In this document: positions 7,001 to 15,320 of the stretch, in pieces
Numbering within the stretch: the first letter of the stretch is position 1
How the letters are laid out: every line of letters starts with the position of its first letter
Assembly (NCBI GenBank): GCA_002493945.1
Contig: DLAL01000043.1
Span: 1-16,806 of the forward strand
Direction: 5' to 3'
DNA: 16,806 bases
Origin: Porphyromonadaceae bacterium UBA7048
GTDB lineage: Bacteria; Bacteroidota; Bacteroidia; Bacteroidales; Muribaculaceae
Position numbers and translations under genes: made by a program
The notes under the pieces: generated by a model
Told to the model about the DNA's origin: nothing
The model's input: the letters and a program-made list of their open reading frames with translations, nothing else
Databases searched by the model: none

Positions 7001-8566
7001 TCAATTGATGATAACTTCCATAGGCGAGAGGTCGCGTGTGACGCCGTCGGGTCCCTTGGCCTTGATGCGCGATATGAAGAAGCGCTTGCCGCGGCTGAGA
7101 CGCTGGAACTGGGCCTTCTGACGGGCCGAGAACTTGTCGCCCTCGCTCACTTCGGGCATGGCGTTGCCCGACGAGTCGAAGAAGACGGTCTCGAAGCTCA
7201 GCACGGTGAAGGGCGTGTCGAGCAGGCCGTCGTCGATGGCGGCCTCAAGTCCGGGCGACGACATGAGCAGGGCCTTGGCGAAGGGCTTGCCGCCCTTGTA
7301 GTGGTCGGGGTTGCCCTGGGCGTCCTTGAAGGCGATGAAGGGCGACGGGTCAGGCAGCTTGCGCACACGGAAGGTGGTCGAGGCCATAGGCACGGCATGG
7401 CCGTCCATGTTGGCTGTCACGGACACCACGGCATTCTGCCCTACGGCGGCCGGACGTGCCACCCAGTGGTCGCCCTGACGCGTGAGGGTGCCGTTGGTCA
7501 TCGAAGCGGATATGTCGGAAGTGGCCACACCGGGCACGGAGATGCTCACGGGGTTGTCGATGCCGGCATAGAGCACGTTCATGAGCGTGGCCGACACCGT
7601 GGCCATAGGTTCCATGACGGTGTACGACGAAGCGAAGTCGTGACGGGTGACACTGCCGTCGCCGTGGGGCACTTCGAGCCAGCCTTTGTAGTTGAACGTA
7701 CCGGTCGTGCCGGTGCTGATTTCGTAAAGGCCGGTCGAGTTGTCGAGTTTCTTTCCTTCAATATATACGGTCGGGCGCTGGGTGGTGTCGACGGCGGCGA
7801 GCACGATGTTGGCCGAGTAGCGGCCACCGCGCATCACCAGACGCGACTGCGGCATGACGTAGGCGTTCAGTTCGTTCACGCGCACGTCGCCGGCATCCAC
7901 CTGCGACAGCAGCGACGCCAGGGCCTCGCCTTCGGCGTAGAGGATGTCGCTCTGCAGCTTGGAGAGCAGGGTCACGGCGGCCACCACAGGCTGCTGGTCG
8001 AACTTCGTCTCCTCCCACTTGAGCGGCGTCAGGCTGCCCGGACGGGCTATCGGAGCCGTCGAGAGGGCCTCGACGATGGTGCGGCGCTTGAGGGTGTCGG
8101 GGATATTGGTGGTTATATAGCCGCAATATTCATTGACGCGCTCGCGCAGCTGTGCACCGCGCGGATTCGCACCCGAAAGCATGATGACGGCCGCGGCCTC
8201 GAGGTCGTCGCGGTTCTGAATGTCGTCGGGATTGCCGTCGGCGCCGTCGGCCTTGCGGACGATGGCGTACTTCAGGCTGTCGACGTACTGCAGCATCCGC
8301 TCGGTGGCCAGGCGCACGTCGGTAGCGCGGCTGAGCCACACCTGACCTTTCTCGGGATTGCGCCCGGCGAGAGTCTCGAGCTGCCCGTAGACGGCGGTGT
8401 TGCGTGTGCTGAAGTTCGAGTTAGAGCGCTTGAGGCCTTCGTGCACCTGCGTGAAGCCGTCGAGAACGTCGCTCGAGACGTTCAGCGCCAGCATTGCCGT
8501 CAGAACGATGTACATCAGGTTGATCATCTTCTGACGCGGTGAAAGCCTTGTACTGTTTGCTCCCAT
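7001..8566 (-). CDS. gldM: Type IX secretion / gliding motor protein GldM (PorM)
   Basis: GldM is the inner-membrane motor subunit that spans the periplasm and couples the proton-driven GldL to the GldKN ring. The 521 residues match the usual 513-520. The N-terminus is cytoplasmic, with a single membrane helix (about residues 14-32, MINLMYIVLTAMLALNV) preceded by conserved Arg and Lys (R11, K13), then the conserved SSDVLDGF. The rest is periplasmic; known structures have a helical first domain and three beta-rich domains, and here the C-terminal part carries FRVRKLPDPSPFIAFKDAQG. It ends in a conserved-looking DLSPMEVIIN. It lies 27 bases downstream of gldL and 27 upstream of gldN. No damage is seen. 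Confidence 0.97.
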   Translation of the reverse strand: MGANSTRLSPRQKMINLMYIVLTAMLALNVSSDVLDGFTQVHEGLKRSNSNFSTRNTAVYGQLETLAGRNPEKGQVWLSRATDVRLATERMLQYVDSLKYAIVRKADGADGNPDDIQNRDDLEAAAVIMLSGANPRGAQLRERVNEYCGYITTNIPDTLKRRTIVEALSTAPIARPGSLTPLKWEETKFDQQPVVAAVTLLSKLQSDILYAEGEALASLLSQVDAGDVRVNELNAYVMPQSRLVMRGGRYSANIVLAAVDTTQRPTVYIEGKKLDNSTGLYEISTGTTGTFNYKGWLEVPHGDGSVTRHDFASSYTVMEPMATVSATLMNVLYAGIDNPVSISVPGVATSDISASMTNGTLTRQGDHWVARPAAVGQNAVVSVTANMDGHAVPMASTTFRVRKLPDPSPFIAFKDAQGNPDHYKGGKPFAKALLMSSPGLEAAIDDGLLDTPFTVLSFETVFFDSSGNAMPEVSEGDKFSARQKAQFQRLSRGKRFFISRIKAKGPDGVTRDLSPMEVIIN

Positions 8567-8593
8567 CTATATTCGTTTAGCTATTAATTCGGT

Positions 8594-9625
8594 TTAACGG
8601 TTGCGGTCGGCCTGCACGGCATCCGTGTTGACGGCGCGTCCGTCGATGTCGGGCGGAGTCATGCCGGGGCGGTACATGTTGACGGTCATGGCCGTAAGCA
8701 TCTTCTCGTACACGGAGTTGAGCTGCTGCATGTAGCGTGCCATGCGCTCGGTCTCCTCGCAGTAGCGCGCGCTCTGTGAGGCCGACTTCTCGTACATGTC
8801 GCGGATGTCCTTGATGCCGCGGTTGACACGGTCGATGGAGTCAATCTGCGACGACACACTGCGGAGCTGCAGCTCGTAGATGGTGTTGAGGCCGCCGATG
8901 TTGCGGTCGAGAGCCTGCATCTGGTCGACGTAACCGCGAGCGCTCTCCGATATGCTCGCCGAGTTCTCGGTGATGGCGCGATAGCTCTCGAGCAGGGTCT
9001 GCGACACCTGATTGAGCGACGACGTGACGGCGTGGAGCTGCTGCATGTCGGCGGCGATGGCGGCCATCTGGTCCAGATATGTCTGAGTGGCGGAGGTCAG
9101 TTCGGCCATGCGCGAGAGCTGGTCGGCGGCTGCAGCCATCTTGGATATGCTGTCGCTCAGGCTGCGGCTGTCCTCCTCCGAGAGGTCTATGTTCTGAGGG
9201 ATACCGACGGCGCGGCGTGCCTGCGAGGCGGTCACTTTGGGCATCGATGCTCCGGCGCCGGCATTTCCGGCCACAGCGCCTCCGGCCGCACCGCCGATAT
9301 AGGTGGTGCCTCCGCCGATTATGACGGGTCCCTGAGCCTCATCGCCCTCCTCGTCGTCCGACTCCTTGCGCAGAGCCGGGAACACATCCTCCCAGTGATA
9401 TTCGCGCGGAGGACGGTCGAATGCCGTAAGGACGAACATAAGCACCTCCGTACCCATACCTATCGACAGCAGCGTGTTGCCGCCGGGAAGGTGCAGAATC
9501 TTGAAGAGCGCGCCCCAGATGACAATGGCGGCGCCTATGGAGTAGGCAAAGTTGAAGAAACGCTGGCCGTTCTCGCTGCTGATGAAAGCGCTGATTCCGC
9601 GTTTATATTGCTGTACTTTTCCCAT
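8594..9625 (-). CDS. gldL: Type IX secretion / gliding motor protein GldL (PorL)
   Basis: GldL is the inner-membrane proton channel partner of GldM. Two membrane helices occur early (about residues 24-44 and 51-69). The second contains the conserved acidic residue E60 in GMGTEVLMF, equivalent to the essential Glu of PorL/GldL. A long cytoplasmic part follows, with a Gly/Ala-rich linker (about 95-127) and then a coiled-coil-rich helical region with many Ala, Ser, Gln and Met residues to the C-terminus. At 343 aa it is longer than GldL of Flavobacterium and somewhat longer than Porphyromonas PorL, mainly from linker and coiled coil. It sits 31 bases after gldK and 27 before gldM. Confidence 0.96.
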   Translation of the reverse strand: MGKVQQYKRGISAFISSENGQRFFNFAYSIGAAIVIWGALFKILHLPGGNTLLSIGMGTEVLMFVLTAFDRPPREYHWEDVFPALRKESDDEEGDEAQGPVIIGGGTTYIGGAAGGAVAGNAGAGASMPKVTASQARRAVGIPQNIDLSEEDSRSLSDSISKMAAAADQLSRMAELTSATQTYLDQMAAIAADMQQLHAVTSSLNQVSQTLLESYRAITENSASISESARGYVDQMQALDRNIGGLNTIYELQLRSVSSQIDSIDRVNRGIKDIRDMYEKSASQSARYCEETERMARYMQQLNSVYEKMLTAMTVNMYRPGMTPPDIDGRAVNTDAVQADRNR

Positions 9626-9656
9626 GGTTTACAGTATAATGGAGAGAGAGTTGTGT

Positions 9657-11111
9657 TTATCGTTTGTTGTTCTGTTTCTGCCCTTTGGCGAATCCTATCT
9701 GAGTGCGGACGCAGCGGAAGCCGATGTACGAGCGCTGCTCGTTCTGATACTCCCACATGCGGAGGTCGGAGCGCACATTGTGCGCCACATCCTTCCACGA
9801 ACCGCCGCGTATGATCTTGCGCTTCATCTTGTAGGGGTCGGTCACGGCGGCATCGTAGCGGTACTCGGGGTTGAGGTCGCTGGTGAGCTTGCCCACGCTC
9901 TCGGTGAATGCCGTCGACGTCCATTCGCTCACGTTGCCGGCCATGTCGTAGAGGCCGAAATCGTTGGGCGCGTAGGTGCCCACACGCGAGGTGATGACGT
10001 GGCCGTCCTTCACATAGTTGCCTTCCTGAGGCTTGAAGTTGGCGTAGAAGCAGCCGCGGTCGTCGCTCATGGTGAGGTCGCCCTCCCACGGGTACATGTT
10101 CTCGTCGATGCCTGCGCGGGCTGCATACTCCCACTCGGCTTCGGTCGGCAGGCGGTAAGGCTCCACGTAGACGCCCTCGCGGCCGAGAGAGCGCCGCAGG
10201 TAGTCGGTGCGCCAGTTGGCGAAGGCATTGGCCTGCTCCCAGCTCACGCCCACCACGGGATAGTCGGAGTATCCGCCGTGCGAGAAGTACATGCGCACGT
10301 ACGGCTCGTTGTAGGCGTTCTCGAAGTCGTTCACCCACGCGGTGGTGTCGGGATAGACGTTCACTATATATGTGTTGAGGAAGTCGTAGGGACCTGTGAG
10401 CGCACGCGTGATGGGCATGCGGTGTATCTCGCCGTTCTCGTCGATGTACGCGGTGTCCTTCGATATCACGGGATTGTCCGTCGGAGTGGGACGGTCGGTG
10501 TTGTACTCGCGTGTGCGGGGGTCGAGCCGGTTGCGGCGGCGTGCGGCCTCGGTGTGGTTGTACACCTCGTAGCGGTAGTTGAGCTGCGAGCCGTCGAGCT
10601 CACGCGCTCCGGTGATGGGGTTGGTGCGGTACACGCTCTCTATGGCGCGCTGCTCGTCCTCGTTGGGATTGCGCCAGGGGATGGGCTTGTTCCAGTTCAG
10701 ATGAGGAGTCACGGGATTGCCCTCGCGGTCTTCCTCGATCTTGAAGTCCTCGTTGCCGCCGTATGCAGGGTCGGCGAGACGCTCACGGATGATGGAGTCG
10801 CGCACCCAGAATACGAACTGCTTGTACTTCGAGTTTGTGATCTCTGTCTCGTCCATCCAGAAACCTTCTACGGAGATTCCGCGGGCGTTGGCTTTCAGAT
10901 TCCACAACGAATCATCCTTGGCCACGCCTACCTTCATCGAACCCCGGTCGACCAGCACCATGCCGTAGGGCGTCGGCTCGGCCCACGAAGTGCCTCCGAC
11001 ACCTGTCACCTCGCCTCCGGCTCCGCGGCTTCCGCCGGCGGCACATGAGGCAAGCGCGGCTGCCGCGATGCACGAAATCAGTATCCGGTTGGTTTTCTTC
11101 ATCATATGCAA
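9657..11111 (-). CDS. gldK: Type IX secretion lipoprotein GldK (PorK), FGE-sulfatase fold
   Basis: GldK is the outer-membrane lipoprotein of the T9SS ring and partners with GldN. A lipoprotein signal with lipobox LASC (residues 20-23) is present. The mature part has the formylglycine-generating-enzyme-like fold: GVSWEQANAFANW, RLPTEAEWEYAARAG, DMAGNVSEWT, IRGGSWKD and IGFRCVRT occur in the usual order. In the T9SS this fold is structural, not enzymatic. The length of 484 aa fits the family. Three ATGs cluster at the start (11109-11111, and codons 3 and 4); any could be used without changing the signal peptide much. It lies 26 bases after porP and 31 before gldL. Confidence 0.97.
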   Translation of the reverse strand: MHMMKKTNRILISCIAAAALASCAAGGSRGAGGEVTGVGGTSWAEPTPYGMVLVDRGSMKVGVAKDDSLWNLKANARGISVEGFWMDETEITNSKYKQFVFWVRDSIIRERLADPAYGGNEDFKIEEDREGNPVTPHLNWNKPIPWRNPNEDEQRAIESVYRTNPITGARELDGSQLNYRYEVYNHTEAARRRNRLDPRTREYNTDRPTPTDNPVISKDTAYIDENGEIHRMPITRALTGPYDFLNTYIVNVYPDTTAWVNDFENAYNEPYVRMYFSHGGYSDYPVVGVSWEQANAFANWRTDYLRRSLGREGVYVEPYRLPTEAEWEYAARAGIDENMYPWEGDLTMSDDRGCFYANFKPQEGNYVKDGHVITSRVGTYAPNDFGLYDMAGNVSEWTSTAFTESVGKLTSDLNPEYRYDAAVTDPYKMKRKIIRGGSWKDVAHNVRSDLRMWEYQNEQRSYIGFRCVRTQIGFAKGQKQNNKR

Positions 11112-11137
11112 GTATGTGTATTACTTTTCCTTTGACT

Positions 11138-12136
11138 TTACATTATCCGCACGCTCTTGTGCTTGTGCCGGTTCTTGTCCGAGAGGTCCAGCTTCAGGCT
11201 GTACCCGGCGAATATCTCGTGGCTGCCCGACGAGGCCCGGCGGATGGCCGAGGTGGCGTACTCGTAGCTGTAGCCCACGTAGAAATTCTTGATTTCGGCG
11301 CCGAGGGTGATGACCACGGCATCATCCCACCGGTAGCCTACTCCGGCACTGAACATCTTCCTGTACCGGGCGCGGGCCGTGAGTTCGCCTGTGGTGAACC
11401 CGAAATCCGACTTCACGAGCACTGAGGGTGCTAATTCAAATAACGTATTTTTAATCGGGATATTGCACCCGGCTGTAAAATAGAGTGTTCTTTTCGCCTG
11501 AAATTGATACTGCCGGTCGCCCGAGGTCTCCGAGCCGCCCGTGGCGCTCTCGGCGTTCATGGTGATGGCAGGCGATGTCAGGTGCGTGCACGACAGGCCG
11601 GCATAGAAGCGCGGATGCTCGAACCACAGACCGGCCGCGGCGTCGAAGGCCGTACCGTGGATGTCCTGCGTCGGGATGGCGTCGTCGTTGCTGTCGTGAT
11701 AGTCGTCGCCGTCGGGGATGTATACCTCAGAACCCTTGAACGACTGGTCGGCGAAGCCCAGCTGCAGACCCACGCTCCACAGGCCGCCCCACTTGCGGAG
11801 CTTGTACGACACCTGCGCGCCCAGGTCGAGCGTCTTGTACAGACCGATGCTCTCCTGCATGGCGCGCACGCCCACGCCCAAGCGCTGATTACCGAGCCTG
11901 ACAGGCATTTCGGCCACGGCGGCGAAAGTCCGCGGGGCATTGTCCACGCCCAGCCACTGCATGCGGTAGCCGCCGCGGATGCGGATATAGTCGGTCGTTC
12001 CCGTGGCCGACGGGTTGTAGAATGACGGCACCTCGTAGTACTGCGCCAGATTCGGGTCGGTCTGCGCCGACGCCGCAAGGACGCAGGCGACGATGCCGAG
12101 CAGCGACAGTACGAGGCGTTTTATTCTGTTGTCCAT
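11138..12136 (-). CDS. porP: PorP/SprF-family type IX secretion outer-membrane protein
   Basis: PorP/SprF proteins are outer-membrane beta-barrels needed for T9SS function. They bind the ring and are linked to PorE or surface adhesins. The signal peptide ends at AASA (about residue 24). The mature start QTDPNLAQYYEVPSFYNPS is the PorP_SprF hallmark. Alternating beta-strands follow (YFTAGCNIPI, FYVGYSYEYA, HEIFAGYSLKL). The 332-aa length is normal. It sits directly between porT (4-base gap) and gldK (26-base gap), matching the porP-porK-L-M-N order of Porphyromonas. A stretch of about 80 bases (11431-11510) has clearly AT-rich codons in an otherwise GC-rich gene; the protein stays in frame. 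Confidence 0.93.
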   Translation of the reverse strand: MDNRIKRLVLSLLGIVACVLAASAQTDPNLAQYYEVPSFYNPSATGTTDYIRIRGGYRMQWLGVDNAPRTFAAVAEMPVRLGNQRLGVGVRAMQESIGLYKTLDLGAQVSYKLRKWGGLWSVGLQLGFADQSFKGSEVYIPDGDDYHDSNDDAIPTQDIHGTAFDAAAGLWFEHPRFYAGLSCTHLTSPAITMNAESATGGSETSGDRQYQFQAKRTLYFTAGCNIPIKNTLFELAPSVLVKSDFGFTTGELTARARYRKMFSAGVGYRWDDAVVITLGAEIKNFYVGYSYEYATSAIRRASSGSHEIFAGYSLKLDLSDKNRHKHKSVRIM

Positions 12137-12140
12137 AGCG

Positions 12141-12875
12141 TTATTCGAAATAGAATGTGAGCACCACCATCTTCGAGGTCGCCTTCAGCACCGACTGTGT
12201 ATACTTGAACTTCAGAGGGTCGTCCGCAAGGTCAGGACGCTTGTGCACGAGCACATCGCCGAGACCGAAGCAGAACTTTATCTCGGGATTGAACTTGAAG
12301 TAAGGCAGATAGAAGTCGCAGCCGAAGCCCACAGTGAGGTAGAAGTCGGTCGACGACAGCTTGAATATCTCGTTGCGTTTTTTCGACACGTCGAAGGCCG
12401 GCATCACGCCGCCCACGACGTAGGGACGGGCGTTGCGGTAGCGCACGGCGGCATACTTCACATCGACGGGCACGACCACGAAAGTCGACTTGATGTTCTG
12501 ACGCTCGCGTGCGTCGCTGCGGATGTCGCGCATGGTCACGTCGCGGCTGCCGAAATACATGCCCGGCGACAGCCGGAGCGAGAAGTAGTTGTTCAGTCTC
12601 AGGTCGAGAAGACCGTTCACGCAGAAGCCGGGCTGATAGGACGGCTGCTCCATGCGCCACTCCTCTCCGTTCTCGGTCACAAGGCCGTTGTGGGTGAAGT
12701 GGATGTCGGAAGTGTACACGCCGATGGAGAAGCCCAGGTGCCACGGACGCATGTCGGCGTACGGGCGGTTCTGCAGCTTGTCGTTGAACCTGCGCGCCTC
12801 AGCTGGCATCGCCGCAGCGATACCGCAAAGGCACAGCAATATCAGTATCTTATGAATAAGAGAACTTTTCATCAA
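12141..12875 (-). CDS. porT: Type IX secretion outer-membrane protein PorT
   Basis: A 244-aa outer-membrane beta-barrel, the same length as Porphyromonas PorT, which is required for secretion of gingipains. It has a signal peptide (hydrophobic ILILLCLCGIAAAM, cleavage near residue 27), a family-type mature start (FNDKLQNRPYADMRPWHLGFS), amphipathic strands through the body, and a final aromatic strand, VVLTFYFE. The family also shows the PSYQPGF and NNYFSLRLSPGMYFG elements seen here. It lies 25 bases after the lipid kinase and 4 bases before porP. In Porphyromonas porT is not linked to the porPKLMN cluster, so the direct linkage here supports both assignments. Other PorT-like outer-membrane barrels exist, but the context makes PorT itself likely. 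Confidence 0.88.
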   Translation of the reverse strand: MMKSSLIHKILILLCLCGIAAAMPAEARRFNDKLQNRPYADMRPWHLGFSIGVYTSDIHFTHNGLVTENGEEWRMEQPSYQPGFCVNGLLDLRLNNYFSLRLSPGMYFGSRDVTMRDIRSDARERQNIKSTFVVVPVDVKYAAVRYRNARPYVVGGVMPAFDVSKKRNEIFKLSSTDFYLTVGFGCDFYLPYFKFNPEIKFCFGLGDVLVHKRPDLADDPLKFKYTQSVLKATSKMVVLTFYFE

Positions 12876-12900
12876 GATAATAACGGACGGCGACGCCCGT

Positions 12901-13869
12901 TTATTGCCTCGTCCCGGGGAAGAGATGCCAAAGAGCCAGGCCGATGTCGCGCATCGTCAGCAGGGTCGGCGTCACAAGGGGCACAAAGCGCGTCTCGCTC
13001 GTTGGCGACACCAGGCGCAGCTGTGCGGGATGGCACTGCACGTCGATGTCGAGCGGCATAGTCACGGCGTCGCCGTCGACGTGGGCCGCTCCGCCGCGAT
13101 GGCGCACGATGCGCGCCGAGCGGGTGCGTATGACGTTGATATATGCGTTCTTGCGGACAAGTCCCGTGAGAATGTCCACTCCGGCCAGCGCGTCAGTGAT
13201 GAGGTTGCCGGCATGCACTATGGTCAGGTCAAGCTCGCCGTCGGTGATCGACGCCTGCGGCGCTATGAAGGCGTTGTTGCCGTACTGCGAGGCGTTGCAG
13301 GCCACCACGAGGAACGCACGCTCGGTGATGGTGTGGCCGTTCACCTCGATAGTGTACTGCTCGGGGTTGAACTTGAGATACTCGTTGATGGTGTTGCGCA
13401 GATACATGACGATGCCGCGCCGCTTCTCGCGTGCGCACCGCTCGCTCACCGCCGCGTCGAAGCCCACGCCGAAGGTGCAGAAGAAAGGCCGGTCGTTGGC
13501 CGTGCAGTAGTCGGCGGCGATGACATAGTTTTGGGCGATAATCTTCAGCGAGCGGTCGATGTCTACGGGTATGCCTATATGCCGCGCCAGACCGTTGCCC
13601 GAGCCGGTGGGGATGATGCCCAGCGCCGTCTGCGTACCCGTCAGGGCCGACGCTATCTCGTTGACCGTTCCGTCGCCACCGCAGGCCACCACCACGTCGA
13701 CACCGTCGGCTGCAGCCTTGGCGGCAATCTCGCGGCCATGGCCCGGACCCTCGGTGAAGGCCATGTCGAAGTCGAGCCCCAGCTCGTTTAACCGGTGATA
13801 GATATGCGGGATGATACGATGCTTCGACACCCGTCCCGAAGCCGGGTTGATTATCACCAGATGCTTCAT
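12901..13869 (-). CDS. YegS/DgkB-type diacylglycerol or lipid kinase
   Basis: A soluble lipid kinase that phosphorylates diacylglycerol or a related lipid with ATP at the inner membrane. The catalytic nucleotide-binding motif is CGGDGTVNE (residues 63-71), followed by IIPTGSGNGLARHIGIP (85-101). The N-terminus begins INPASG, as in the family. The C-terminal beta-sandwich domain includes DGELDLTIV and HVDGDAV. Length is 322 aa, against about 300 for YegS/DgkB. I chose the ATG at 13867-13869 (MKHLVIINPASG); the frame is open further upstream, but that would only run through the amylase gene. It overlaps the amylase stop by one base and ends 25 bases before porT. Exact substrate is not decided by the sequence; bacterial sphingolipid kinases share this fold. 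Confidence 0.93.
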   Translation of the reverse strand: MKHLVIINPASGRVSKHRIIPHIYHRLNELGLDFDMAFTEGPGHGREIAAKAAADGVDVVVACGGDGTVNEIASALTGTQTALGIIPTGSGNGLARHIGIPVDIDRSLKIIAQNYVIAADYCTANDRPFFCTFGVGFDAAVSERCAREKRRGIVMYLRNTINEYLKFNPEQYTIEVNGHTITERAFLVVACNASQYGNNAFIAPQASITDGELDLTIVHAGNLITDALAGVDILTGLVRKNAYINVIRTRSARIVRHRGGAAHVDGDAVTMPLDIDVQCHPAQLRLVSPTSETRFVPLVTPTLLTMRDIGLALWHLFPGTRQ

Positions 13870-15320
13870 CAGCGGATTTTTACGAAGAGTGGTACGAGGG
13901 CGTCGACATGCACGGGAGCATCCAGTCCCTTCACGCGCACGTCGGCATCGGCGTCGGAGAATATGACAGCCACGCGGTTGCCGCTCTTGCCGTCGGTCTT
14001 GTAGACCGTCAGCACATCGGCCTGCCCTACCCTGCTGCGCTTGAATTTGGTCTTGCCTCGCCACACGGCCGGATTGGCGGCGCGGAAATGCAGCACTGCC
14101 GAGATATAGTCCTTCAGGGCACGCTCGCCGGGCGTCCGTGCGTCAAGATGTCCTGACGTACGTGCTATGTTGTCCTTCTGAGCTCCGGAGGTCTCGCGGC
14201 TGCGGTCGGCGTATTCGTCGCCGTAATAGAGCGTGATGGCTCCGGGATATGCCGCAAGGATACCGTTGCGCAGCATCAGGCGGCGATAGTACAGACTGTC
14301 GGCCGTATCGAAGCGGTCGGCCAGACGGTAGCCGTCATGATTGCTCAGAAACAGATTGGGATTGAGGTCATTGCTGCTGTAGCCACGCTTGCGAGGCTGT
14401 GAGAGCACGCGCTGCACATCGTCCCAGCCCCCCTTGAGTCCGGCTCCCGACGGGTCCTGCATCGGGCCGCTTATAAGCTCCTTGCCGTCGAAGTCGAAGG
14501 CGCTCGTCAGACCGCCGTCGCGGTATACACCGCGGTTGATGACGTCGGCCGTACCCCAGTCCTCGCCTACCATGTAGCCGAGGGTGCCCCACTTCTCACC
14601 GCGGCTGCGGCGTGTGGCTGCAAGGTCTTCGACCTCCTTGCGGATTTCGTTCCAGTAGTTGTGTCCGCCCTGGGTGGCCTGATAGGCCTGGTCAAGACGC
14701 CAGCCGTCCACTCCGTAGCGGTCAATCCAGTAGGTGGCCACCTCCTTGAAGTAAGGAAGCGATTCGGGATACTTCACATTTCCCGTGCCGCCCTGCTCTC
14801 CGCGGTCGCTGAAACTCGTCGTACTGTCTATCGTGTAGCCCGACGGCGACGGATTCGTCACGCCGCCGTGATGACCGAAGACTCCGTCGAGTATCACGTA
14901 CAGTCCGCGGCGGTGTGCCTCGTCGACAAACTCGCGGAAATCAGCCTCGGTGCCGAAGTGAGGATCAATGGCGAAATAGTCATTGGTGAAGTAGCCTGTC
15001 GCCTGCAGCTTCTCGCCGCCCGACGCCGTCGAACTGTCAAATACCGGTGTGAGCCACACGGCATTCACGCCCAGCGAGGCTATGTGGTCGAGCGCGGCGG
15101 TGATGCCCTTGATATTGCCGTTCTTCGTGTGGCCGTCCGGGCCCCACATGGCCGTGTAGCCGGGGGCACCCTCGGGCGAATGTTGGAACGAAGCCACCAT
15201 AATCTGATAGATGGCGAGCGACCGCTGCTCGTCAGGGACGGCGGCGGCACTCCTGAAGCCGCGGCCGCAGAAGAGCGCGGCCGCAAGCATCAGAAATGTC
15301 GTAAGACGGATTTTCTTCAT
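13869..15320 (-). CDS. Secreted GH13 alpha-amylase-family glycoside hydrolase
   Basis: Alpha-glucan-acting enzyme with the complete GH13 catalytic set: region I DGVFGHHG (D145, H150), region II GVDGWRLDQ with nucleophile D210, region III VGEDWG with acid/base E253, and region IV FLSNHD (327-329). An alpha-amylase C-domain follows (IFSDADADVRVKGL). A signal peptide with hydrophobic FLMLAAALF and likely cleavage after AAA (about residue 27) predicts export; there is no lipobox with a small residue before Cys18. Region I has Gly149 where most members have Asn. The start overlaps the prfB stop by one base and the end overlaps the lipid kinase start by one base, so all three are coupled. It probably degrades starch or related oligosaccharides in the periplasm or outside; substrate preference is open. 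Confidence 0.93.
   Translation of the reverse strand: MKKIRLTTFLMLAAALFCGRGFRSAAAVPDEQRSLAIYQIMVASFQHSPEGAPGYTAMWGPDGHTKNGNIKGITAALDHIASLGVNAVWLTPVFDSSTASGGEKLQATGYFTNDYFAIDPHFGTEADFREFVDEAHRRGLYVILDGVFGHHGGVTNPSPSGYTIDSTTSFSDRGEQGGTGNVKYPESLPYFKEVATYWIDRYGVDGWRLDQAYQATQGGHNYWNEIRKEVEDLAATRRSRGEKWGTLGYMVGEDWGTADVINRGVYRDGGLTSAFDFDGKELISGPMQDPSGAGLKGGWDDVQRVLSQPRKRGYSSNDLNPNLFLSNHDGYRLADRFDTADSLYYRRLMLRNGILAAYPGAITLYYGDEYADRSRETSGAQKDNIARTSGHLDARTPGERALKDYISAVLHFRAANPAVWRGKTKFKRSRVGQADVLTVYKTDGKSGNRVAVIFSDADADVRVKGLDAPVHVDALVPLFVKIR

Noticed and set aside
6848..8542. A 564-codon open frame on the plus strand opposite gldM
   Set aside because: It is the mirror of a GC-rich gene; the protein is rich in His, Gly, Arg and Val without family motifs, and gldM on the other strand is certain.
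9552..11048. A 498-codon open frame on the plus strand opposite gldK
   Set aside because: Same cause: antisense shadow of a GC-rich gene, with no recognisable domain and no promoter.
12904..13791. A 295-codon plus-strand frame opposite the lipid kinase
   Set aside because: Antisense shadow; the minus-strand gene has all kinase motifs.
13870..14064. A longer N-terminus for the lipid kinase
   Set aside because: The extra 65 residues lie wholly inside the amylase gene and are Arg-rich and unlike the family; MKHLVIINPASG is the natural start.
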